This document shows positions 24,716-32,900 of a stretch of 64,000 bases of DNA, piece after piece; position 1 is the stretch's first letter; each line of letters begins with the position of its first letter. The DNA is from an uncultured Lachnospiraceae bacterium (lineage in GTDB: Bacteria > Bacillota > Clostridia > Lachnospirales > Lachnospiraceae), in contig CAJTYJ010000008.1 of the NCBI GenBank assembly GCA_910583895.1, positions 25,869-89,868 on the forward strand, in the 5' to 3' direction. The position numbers and the translations under genes were made by a program. The notes beneath the pieces were generated by a model. It was not told the DNA's origin and ran no database searches. It saw only the letters and a list, made by a program, of their open reading frames with translations.

Positions 24716-25624
24716 ATGGTTTATGTGATCCAGACAGCGCTGGAACTGGGATTTATGTATGCACTGGTGGCGCTGGCACTGTTTTTAAGCTATCGGATTC
24801 TGGATATTGCGGATCTGACCACAGACGGCAGCTTTGTGCTGGGAGCGGCCGTGTCGGTCACGATTGCAGCGGCGGGGCATCCGTTTCTCGCCGTCTTTGC
24901 AGCGCTGGCTGCCGGAGCATGTGCCGGGTATGTGACGGCATTTCTCCAGACCAGGCTTGGAGTCCCTTCCATACTGGCCGGGATTGTGACCAACACCGGG
25001 CTTTATACGGTAAATCTGATGGTTATGGGCTGGAGTTCTAATGTGAGCCTTTTAAAGCAGGACACGTTGTTTACCATTGTCCGGGATGCAGGGATTGGCG
25101 GGGATTTTCATAAACTGATTCTGGCGGCCGCAATCACGGTGCTGATGTCGCTTCTTCTGGTGTGGTTTTTAAGTACCAGGCTTGGACTGAGCATCCGGGC
25201 CACCGGTGACAACAAAGACATTGTGAGAGCCTCCTCCATCAATCCGGTATTTACCATCTCGGTGGGACTGTGCGTGGCCAATGCCATGACCGCTCTGTCT
25301 GGTGCTGTGGTCGGTCAGTATCAGAAGTCGGCGGATATCAACAGCGGCACCGGGATCGTCGTCATCGGTCTGGCTTGTCTGATCATCGGAGAGACGGTTT
25401 TTGGCAGGCGTTCGGTGGTCCGTAATGTGGTGGCGGCCGTGGCGGGCAGCATCGGATACCGGTTTTTGTATGCCATGATCCTGAAGACCTCCGTCGTTCC
25501 CATCGAGTGCCTGAAGCTTGTGACGGCGATCGTGGTGGCACTGGCCATCGCTTCTCCTGCTTTGAAGGAGTGGGGCAGTTTTCAGAAGCGGAAGTTTGGC
25601 TCTGTGCAGAAAGGGGGCAGATAA
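24716..25624 (+). CDS. trpY: Tryptophan ABC transporter permease (TrpY type)
   Basis: 302-residue membrane protein with about eight or nine hydrophobic segments and branched-chain-type permease features (LGFMYALVALALFLSYRIL, DLTTDGSFVLGAAVS, ATGDNKDIVRASSIN, GLACLIIGETVFG). It starts 8 bases after trpX with an AAGGAGG site, and its stop is two bases before trpZ. Forms the membrane channel of the importer with TrpZ. Confidence 0.87.
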   Translation: MVYVIQTALELGFMYALVALALFLSYRILDIADLTTDGSFVLGAAVSVTIAAAGHPFLAVFAALAAGACAGYVTAFLQTRLGVPSILAGIVTNTGLYTVNLMVMGWSSNVSLLKQDTLFTIVRDAGIGGDFHKLILAAAITVLMSLLLVWFLSTRLGLSIRATGDNKDIVRASSINPVFTISVGLCVANAMTALSGAVVGQYQKSADINSGTGIVVIGLACLIIGETVFGRRSVVRNVVAAVAGSIGYRFLYAMILKTSVVPIECLKLVTAIVVALAIASPALKEWGSFQKRKFGSVQKGGR

Positions 25625-25625
25625 T

Positions 25626-26429
25626 TTGTTACGGCTGGAACATATTAAGAAAACCTTTAATCCTGGCACGGTCAATGAAAAGCGGGCTGTCTGGGACCTG
25701 TCGCTGCATTTAAAGCCGGGGGATTTTGCGACTATCATCGGTTCCAACGGTGCCGGAAAATCCACCATGCTAAACGCCATATCAGGAAGTTTTTATGTGG
25801 ATGAGGGCGCGATTTATCTGGACGGAAAAAATATCACCTTTGTGGAGGAATACAAAAGGAGCCGTGTGATCGGCCGGCTGTTTCAGGATCCGTTGAGGGG
25901 AACTGCGCCCCATATGACCATGGAAGAAAATCTGGCGCTGGCGTACCTGAGGGCCTCAGAGGGAAGCAACCCTTTCAGCCGTATTTCCAAAAAGGACAAG
26001 GCATTTTTCAGAGAACAGCTCTCCCTGCTGGATATGGGACTGGAAGACCGCATGAAGCAGCCGGTAGGGCTTCTGTCCGGAGGACAGCGGCAGGCGCTGA
26101 CCCTTCTGATGGCAACGATGGTTCCGCCAAAGCTTCTGCTTCTGGATGAACATACGGCGGCGCTGGACCCGGGGACCGCAAAAAAAGTGCTCGGACTGAC
26201 CGCCCGGATGATAGAGAAACATCAGACTACCTGCCTGATGGTCACCCACAATATGCATCAGGCACTGGAGCTTGGAAACCGGACTTTGATGATGGACAGC
26301 GGGAAAATCATTCTGGATGTGGAGGGGGAGGAGCGGGCGCATATGACCGTGTCCGATCTTCTGAATAAATTCCAAAGCAATTCTAAAAGAGCGCTGGATA
26401 ATGACCGGATTCTGCTGTCTATGGAATAA
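25626..26429 (+). CDS. trpZ: Tryptophan ABC transporter ATP-binding protein (TrpZ type)
   Basis: Cytosolic ATPase of the importer. Walker A GSNGAGKST (residues 39-47), Q-loop LFQDP, signature LLSGGQRQALTLL, Walker B LLLLDEHTAALDP and H-loop MVTHN are all present. I use TTG 25626 (MLRLEHIKKTF), preceded by AAAGGGGG and two bases after the trpY stop; the upstream frame is inside trpY. 267 residues. The transcript ends at the terminator 26442-26519. Confidence 0.88.
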   Translation: MLRLEHIKKTFNPGTVNEKRAVWDLSLHLKPGDFATIIGSNGAGKSTMLNAISGSFYVDEGAIYLDGKNITFVEEYKRSRVIGRLFQDPLRGTAPHMTMEENLALAYLRASEGSNPFSRISKKDKAFFREQLSLLDMGLEDRMKQPVGLLSGGQRQALTLLMATMVPPKLLLLDEHTAALDPGTAKKVLGLTARMIEKHQTTCLMVTHNMHQALELGNRTLMMDSGKIILDVEGEERAHMTVSDLLNKFQSNSKRALDNDRILLSME

Positions 26430-26441
26430 GATAGATTTTTT

Positions 26442-26519
26442 ACGGGCTGTGAAAATGGTGTTTACCCATGTGCCGGAGGAATTTCGGCGTGTGAATGAGC
26501 ATGGATCAGCCCGTTTTTT
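26442..26519 (+). terminator. Terminator of the trp transporter operon
   Basis: ACGGGCTG (26442-26449) pairs with CAGCCCGT (26507-26514) and runs into six T; the 57-base loop holds smaller hairpins. Confidence 0.75.
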
Positions 26520-26545
26520 CTATGAAATCTTAGAAGAAATTCTTC

Positions 26546-26574
26546 TTGATTTTTGTCAAAATTTGTAGTATAAT
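26546..26574 (+). promoter_or_regulatory. Promoter of the peptidase-phosphatase-kinase-Ig cluster
   Basis: TTGATT (26546-26551), 17-base spacer, perfect TATAAT (26569-26574), 65 bases before the A24 peptidase start. It is the only clear promoter before the rimO promoter at 35482, so it may drive the whole 9-kb block. Confidence 0.8.
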
Positions 26575-26639
26575 TCCGTTATACAAAAGAAGATCTTGGG
26601 CATTCGCCCTTTCGATTCCCAAAAAAGAGAACAGAATTT

Positions 26640-27107
26640 ATGGAAAAATGGTGGTTGATGTGGACGCTTTTTCGGCGGTTTTTGGTCTATCCGCACTTGT
26701 TTTTGATTGCATGGGAGGATGGAAAAACCGGGAAAATTCCGGGCACTCTTTTAAAATCTCTCCTGTGCAGAGGATGTGTACTGCTTTTTCTGAAGTGTAT
26801 TTTTTATGCGGATCCCGGCGTGCTTCTGGAGGCTTTTGAGGGCTTTCTGACAGGAGGGGGAGCCGTATTTTTGATCCGCATTCTGACACGCGGGGGGATT
26901 GGAGCCGGAGATGTAAAGTTTTTGGCTGCAGCAGGTTTCTGCTTTGGAAGTAAAACGATTTTGAGAGCCCAGATCTTTGCGGTTTTTCTGGCATGTCCGG
27001 TATGTGTGTATTTGTTTTTGACCGGAAATCATCGAAAGAGAAAAGGGATTCCGCTGGCGCCCTTTTTGTCAGCGGGAATTCTGCTTGCAGACTGTCTGCA
27101 GAGGTAG
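26640..27107 (+). CDS. A24-family prepilin-type peptidase (short form)
   Basis: 155 residues, mostly hydrophobic. Aspartate 1 is in AWEDGKTGKIPG and aspartate 2 in GGIGAGDVKFLAAAGF, the GxGDxK-type signature of prepilin and preflagellin peptidases. The N-terminal methylase domain of PilD/ComC is lacking, as in Tad/archaellar-type peptidases. The usual job is to cut the leader of pilin-like proteins; no pilin, ATPase or TadB/C gene is in the window. Ribosome site is weak. It is 13 bases before the PP2C gene. Confidence 0.82.
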   Translation: MEKWWLMWTLFRRFLVYPHLFLIAWEDGKTGKIPGTLLKSLLCRGCVLLFLKCIFYADPGVLLEAFEGFLTGGGAVFLIRILTRGGIGAGDVKFLAAAGFCFGSKTILRAQIFAVFLACPVCVYLFLTGNHRKRKGIPLAPFLSAGILLADCLQR

Positions 27108-27120
27108 GAAAGGAAAAAAG

Positions 27121-27918
27121 ATGACGTATGAATGGGCATATTGTACAGACAAAGGGGCGAAGAGGAGGAACAATCAGGACGCCTTACTTTTGAAAAAAGC
27201 GCTTCGGGACGGGGAAGAGGCAGTCCTGGCGGTGCTCTGTGATGGTATGGGGGGACTGGAGAAAGGGGAACTGGCCAGTGCATCAGCAGTCCAGGCATTT
27301 TCCCGCTGGTTTGAGGAAGACTTTCCGGGGATTGGATTAAAAAATGCCGGAGAAAAGGCAGTATTTTCTTCCTGGGAGGTACTTTTGCAAAAGCTGAATG
27401 AACGGATCAGCGCATATGGCCGGAGACGGCGCTTCTTGCTTGGAACAACGGTGACGGCAGTTCTTTTTTTCAAAGGCAGGTATTGTGTTGCACATGTGGG
27501 GGACTGCAGGCTGTACGAGATTACGGATCGGGTTTGGCAGATTACGAAGGACCAGACGCTTTTGCAGCGGGAGGTGGATCTGGGACGTCTGACTTTGGAA
27601 GAGGCGAGAAAGGATGGGAAGGGTCATGTGCTGCTTCAGTGTGTGGGCGCGTCAAAGGAGGTGGAGCCGGCCTACAGAGCCGGTCGGATTCCGAAAGAAG
27701 CGTTGTATCTGCTTTGCTGCGACGGATTCTGGCGCGGCACGGACAGCCGGGAACTGCTTGCAATATTTGGCATCGGGAAGATGAGGAATCCAGATGTCCT
27801 GCACAGGCGGCTTAAGGAGATGGCATTCAAAAACCGGAGCAGAGGAGAGCAGGATAATATTTCTGCGGCCGGGATCCTCTGCAGCAGAAAAAAGAGGCCG
27901 GGAGAATGGGATGCTTAG
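27121..27918 (+). CDS. PP2C-family protein phosphatase
   Basis: Mn/Mg-dependent Ser/Thr phosphatase of 265 residues. The metal-binding motifs are present: KGAKRRNNQDALLL, VLCDGMGGLEKGE, LGTTVTAVLFFKGRYCVAHVGDCR-type centre (GTT, HVGDCR), LLCCDGFWRG and RGEQDNISAAGIL. It overlaps the kinase gene by 8 bases (ATGCTTAG), the classic arrangement of a PP2C/STK pair that reverses kinase action. The sequence has no membrane segment. ATG 27121 is preferred over the in-frame ATG at 27085 inside the previous gene. Confidence 0.92.
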   Translation: MTYEWAYCTDKGAKRRNNQDALLLKKALRDGEEAVLAVLCDGMGGLEKGELASASAVQAFSRWFEEDFPGIGLKNAGEKAVFSSWEVLLQKLNERISAYGRRRRFLLGTTVTAVLFFKGRYCVAHVGDCRLYEITDRVWQITKDQTLLQREVDLGRLTLEEARKDGKGHVLLQCVGASKEVEPAYRAGRIPKEALYLLCCDGFWRGTDSRELLAIFGIGKMRNPDVLHRRLKEMAFKNRSRGEQDNISAAGILCSRKKRPGEWDA

Positions 27919-29617
27919 AATCGGTTCTGTGGTCGATGGAAAATACAAGATTTTGAATGTGATCGGTCAGGGTGGTATGAGTATCGTGTATCTTGCCATG
28001 AACGAGCGGGTCAACAAGCAGTGGGCAGTCAAGGAGATTCTGAAAAAGGGCTGCCGGGATTTGAGAACGGACCGAAAAGAGATCGAGATGATGAAAAAAC
28101 TGAGTCATCCTCATCTGCCAAGCGTTGTGGATGTGATTGAAAACAGGGAATCGCTCCTGATCGTGATGGATTATATTGAGGGCCGGTCTTTGCAGGATCT
28201 TCTGGCAGAGCAGGGGGCACAGCCGCAGGAGAAGGTGCTGAAGTGGGCAGGACAGCTCTGCGATGTGCTGTCCTATCTGCACACCCGAAAACCGGCCATC
28301 ATTTACCGGGATATGAAGCCGGCCAATGTGATGCTCAGACCGGACAACAATGTGATGCTGATTGATTTCGGAGCGGCGCGGGAGTATAAGCCGCAGAACA
28401 TAAAAGACACCATCTCTTTAGGGACCCGAGGCTATGCGGCTCCGGAACAGTATGAGGAGACCGGACAGAGCGACGCGAGAACGGATCTCTATTGCCTTGG
28501 GGTTATGCTGTTTCAGCTTCTGACAGGAGAGAGTCCCCATGCACTTCAGCCGATCTGTCGGATCAACCCTTCTTTTTCTTCCGGTCTGGAGGCAATTATC
28601 ATCAAGTGTACAAAGATCAGAAAAGAGGACCGATATCAGTCCGCAAAAGAGCTTTGGTATGCACTGGAACACTACTGGGAGTGGGACGGTGCATACCGGA
28701 AAAAACAGCGGACCAGACTTTTGACGTTTCTTTGGTCGCTGGCTTTTACGGTATCGCTGGGTGCCGGTGCCCTCTTTTTTGGCTGCATGGAGCAGCGCTT
28801 AAAACGGCATAATTATGAAGCATATCTTCTGGCAGCAGGCCATGCGGTCAGCAAAGAGGAAGAAATTGAGAATTATAAAAGGGCCGTGGATCTGGATCCT
28901 TTCCGGGAGGAGGCATATCGGGCCCTTTTGGAATATGCCTTTTTGGATGATCAGATTCTGACCAAAGAGGAGAGCAGAATATTAAGGACAGTATTGATTG
29001 ACTATGGGGGAAGGGATCAGACCAATGAGTCCTTGTTTCGGAGAAATCAGGAGGGGTACGATCGGTTTTCGTATGAAGCGGGGATTGCTTATTATTATAA
29101 GTATGAAGAAAAGAGCAACAAAAAATATGCCAGGAGTTATTTGGAGATCGCGGCAAAGTCAGAGTATCTGGATATGCGCAAAAAGGAGCGGGCAAAGCGG
29201 CTGTGGATGATTGCGGATTATTATTCCCGTCTGGGGCAGGTGGATGAAGCGGGAGATGCGCTGGTCACTTATCGGGATTACTGGGAAGATCTGACGGCCC
29301 TGTCAGCGGGCAATCTGGTGGAAGCAGACAACGAGCGAACCGCTCTTGTTATGTATGGGGAACTGGTGAGCCAGATGATATCCCGGGCCGCGGGATTTCG
29401 GGATGACGGAGTGAGAGAAGAAGAAATGCTCTCTAAGCTTGCAGATATCCGGCTGCATCTGGATTCGGATTTTCGAAACAAAGGGGACGGCAGCACAAGA
29501 GTTTTGGCAGAAGAGATAGAGAGATTGCAGGAACAGATACAAAAGGCTGAAAAGATGATTCGCTCGGCTTACCATCAGACAGGATGGAAGGAGACAGAGG
29601 ATGGAACGATATCATGA
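27911..29617 (+). CDS. Transmembrane Ser/Thr protein kinase with TPR-like C-terminal region
   Basis: 568 residues. The kinase domain (1-255) has the glycine loop IGQGGMSIVYLAM, the WAVKEI lysine, the catalytic loop IIYRDMKPANVML (Tyr replaces the usual His of HRD), DFGAA and GTRGYAAPEQY. A membrane segment lies at about 271-292 (LLTFLWSLAFTVSLGAGALFFG). The outer ~270 residues are helical, with spacing like TPR repeats (EEIENYKRAVDLDPFREEAYRALLEYA). There are no PASTA repeats, so the ligand differs from PrkC. It is coupled to PP2C and overlaps the next small gene by 17 bases. Confidence 0.9.
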   Translation: MLRIGSVVDGKYKILNVIGQGGMSIVYLAMNERVNKQWAVKEILKKGCRDLRTDRKEIEMMKKLSHPHLPSVVDVIENRESLLIVMDYIEGRSLQDLLAEQGAQPQEKVLKWAGQLCDVLSYLHTRKPAIIYRDMKPANVMLRPDNNVMLIDFGAAREYKPQNIKDTISLGTRGYAAPEQYEETGQSDARTDLYCLGVMLFQLLTGESPHALQPICRINPSFSSGLEAIIIKCTKIRKEDRYQSAKELWYALEHYWEWDGAYRKKQRTRLLTFLWSLAFTVSLGAGALFFGCMEQRLKRHNYEAYLLAAGHAVSKEEEIENYKRAVDLDPFREEAYRALLEYAFLDDQILTKEESRILRTVLIDYGGRDQTNESLFRRNQEGYDRFSYEAGIAYYYKYEEKSNKKYARSYLEIAAKSEYLDMRKKERAKRLWMIADYYSRLGQVDEAGDALVTYRDYWEDLTALSAGNLVEADNERTALVMYGELVSQMISRAAGFRDDGVREEEMLSKLADIRLHLDSDFRNKGDGSTRVLAEEIERLQEQIQKAEKMIRSAYHQTGWKETEDGTIS

Positions 29618-29888
29618 GATGTATCGGTTCTGCCTGGCAGGAATGGGGGCAGGATGGTTATTGTCTTTGGTCCTTTTCATCCGGCTGGATATTCGTACAG
29701 CAGTCAGAGTGCTGAGAGGAAAAGGGGAAAAACAGACTGGCCAGAAGCAAAAATCTGCCAAAATCAGGGAAAAAAGACAGATACCAAAGAACTGCCGGGA
29801 AGAAAAGACGGTACAGATAGCAGAAGCACCAGAAGGTTTTCTCGTGGTAGAAGAAATTCTGCTGGTTCACACAAAGGAGTGTATATAG
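29601..29888 (+). CDS. Small single-pass membrane protein
   Basis: 95 residues: one membrane segment at about residues 9-29 (FCLAGMGAGWLLSLVLFIRL) followed by a strongly basic cytosolic tail of about 45 residues and a short hydrophobic end. It starts within the kinase gene and ends 29 bases before the Ig-like protein gene, so it belongs to the same unit. No family recognised. Possible adaptor between kinase and surface protein (inference only). Confidence 0.65.
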   Translation: MERYHEMYRFCLAGMGAGWLLSLVLFIRLDIRTAVRVLRGKGEKQTGQKQKSAKIREKRQIPKNCREEKTVQIAEAPEGFLVVEEILLVHTKECI

Positions 29889-29917
29889 GGGACAGACTGT
29901 GAAAAGGAGAAGAATAT

Positions 29918-32900
29918 ATGGAGAAAAAAAGAAGAAAAAATGCGGTATGGATTTTGTTTGTTCTGGTGGGACTTTTTATCTGGCTTTGCACAATTCCGGC
30001 AGTACAGGCGGAGGGGGATCAGGAAGAAAAAATAGAAAAGAGTCAGGTGGAGAATACGGAGCGAAAGATAGAAGAAAACATGGAGAAGGAACCAAAAGAC
30101 AATATCGAGGAGGGCCAGGAGGAAAATGGAAAGAAGGAACAGAAAGAGAATATAAAGGATCAGGGAGAGAGTCAGGAGGAGAGGCAAAGAGAGATCCTTG
30201 ACAAGGATCAAAAGAAAGACCCAGAGGAGAGCCAAAAGGAGAATCGGGAGGAAAGCCAAGAAGAGAACCAAAAGAAGACTCAGGAGGACAATATAAAGGA
30301 GAACACAGAGGAAAATATGGAAGAGGCACCAGAGGAGATCCCGGAGGAGGGAAAGGGAGAGTCACAAACGGATCCGGAAAAATTGCCGGAGGATATTCTT
30401 CCGAAACTCTGTGCCTGGTCGGCAGTAAATGATTATGGTACAACGGTGACCGACGAGGAAGGGACTTTCTATTTTCGGGACTCATTGACAGTGACTTTGT
30501 ATTTTTCCGAATCAGAAGAGGAAGAAGAGGGTGAAAAAGAGCCTTTTGTACTGCAGAGAGAAGGGGAGATGATACCCTGTGAGGATGGATTTTATCAGGA
30601 TATCCTGTATGAGAGCGGAAACTATACCTACGTGGTCAGGGATGGAAAGGAGGAGCTGCGGGAGGAAGTGCTGACCGTCTGCGCCGGAAAATATGAAGAG
30701 GCACCCATAGTGTCTTTGCACTGTGAGGCAGATCCGGTGTCTGTGGAAGGAACGGATTATTTTGACAAAGATCCAAAGATCACCATACAGGCAGGTGCCG
30801 CCCCAGGGATTGCAAAAGTGGAGTATCGGACAGAAGACGGCATCTATGTGCCGCTGTTTCTGCTGCCAGAGGATGACCGGTATCTCTTTGGCGTTTCTTC
30901 TTCTCTGGAACTTCCCCTCACTGACCAGGAGAAGGCAAAAGAGGGGGCTCATCGTTACACGGTACAGGTGACGGACCTGTTGGGCGGCAGGCAGGAAGTG
31001 CCCATTGTCTATGTGATAGATCAGACTGCGCCGGATGAAAAGATCTTTGTTTCCTATCAGTCCGACGGAACGAATCCATCCATGAAAAATCAAACGGGAA
31101 TTATGTCATTCATTTCTAATATAGAAGAACGTTTGTTCGGAAAGAAAAAAGTTTCTTTTGAACTGTATGTAAAAGACAAAATTTCTTCTGGGTCAGAAGA
31201 AGCAAAGGCATCCGGGATTGACTGGGAGGATTTCAAAGGGCAGATTGGGACTGTGAATGAAAAAATAAAAATCAAAGATTTGGTGATGGAAGAAGAGGCA
31301 TCTGCCAGTTTTTTCTATGATGGTATATCCTATGAAGGATATACCAGGATCACAGGCTGTCTGGTGCTGCCCCTGGGAGAAAAAGGAGATGTAAAAGATC
31401 AGCTTTTGATTCGACGGCTGAAAGATCGGGCAGGAAATGTGGCAGAAAGAGAAAATCTCACGGGAGCTGTATTGTTCACGCTGGACCAAACTGCACCGGT
31501 TCTCTCGGTCGATTACGGCGGCGGGACCGTGGAAGAGGATGCAAAAAGAATTTTTTACCAGGAGGATGCGGTTCTGTCTCTTTCGCTCAAGGAGGAACAG
31601 TATGGGGATGCATTGGATGAAGAAGGACAGCCGTTTTCTCCCCGGGTGACCATTACAGGAGCCAATGGTCTAAAAGGACAGATAACACCCTGGGAGCAAC
31701 AGGAATCCGGAGCTCTGGCATCTGTTCTTTTTCCGGCTTTGAAAGAACCAGAAGAGACAGTCTATGATTTTTTGGTTATGTATGAAGATGGGGCCGGCAA
31801 TCTTCTGGAAAAGGAGGAGGGGTGCCTTGGAAACACGGAGAACGGATGCTTTGCCGGATATACAATCATTGTGGACAACCGGCCGCCGAAGCTGATTGAT
31901 TTTTTAATTGAGGGTGAAAGCAAATCCCGGGCAGACGGCCAGAACGTGTATCGAAACAGAGAAGGAGCAGATGTGACCATCGTGTTTGCGCTGGAGGATA
32001 AGGAGGCTTACTGGAACCCTGATCAAGTGCAGCTTGAAATCTTTGACCAGAGTACGAAAGATCTGGCAGTGGCAGTCGGTGGAAGAGAGCTGCAGTGGCA
32101 GGATGAGGGAGAGATACACCAGGCATGTTTTGCATTTGACGGGTCGGAAGGGATGGGAGTCTCTGCTTATGAAGTCAGGCTTTCTTATGAAGACCGGGCC
32201 GGCAATCTGCTCATTGGCGGTGAGAGATTAAGGGGCGGTGTGACAGACGGTATGTACAGGAGCGAAATCTTTTGGCTGGATCACGAGGCGCCGGTTTTGG
32301 ATCTTTCTTATCCCAAAGCAGTGCGTCTGGTGCAAAAGGAGAACCCGGATCCCATGATGGATGAAAGGGATATGGTTCCCAGGGCCGGGTATATTGCTTA
32401 TTATGACCAGGAGATTGAGGTGGCCTTTTCGATCAGAGAGAAGTGCGGTTTCCCGGTTATCCAGGATGGCAGGATGACAGATCTGGTGGATTTTAAACTT
32501 CAGGTCTGCGGTCTGAAGGGAGAATACAGCCCGGAAATTGACTGGAAGGAAAGCAAAGAAGGGTATGAGGGAAGGTTTGTCCTTCAGAAGGAAGACCACT
32601 ATACGATTTCTTTGGAGTATAAGGATCTGGCAGAGAATTTTTTGCAGGAAGGACAGGAAGAACTTTTGGTGTCACAGGAGGGAATTTATACCAGTCCGGT
32701 TCTGGTTCTTGACCGGACAGCTCCGGTGCTGCAAGTGTCTTACGTCAATCAGTCTTTGGAGCCGCTGGATGTGAGCACCCTGCCAGAGACAGAAGGGCGC
32801 ATTTGTTTTTCAGAACCGGTTTATCTGAAACTGGAACTTATAGATGAGAATCTGCGGGGGCAGGAAGTAAAAGAAGTGCTCAGCGGGCTTTTGCTGTCGG

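Noticed and set aside
29976..30485. Pro/Ser-rich 169-codon minus-strand frame
   Set aside because: Mirror image of the Glu/Lys-rich low-complexity region of the Ig-like protein.
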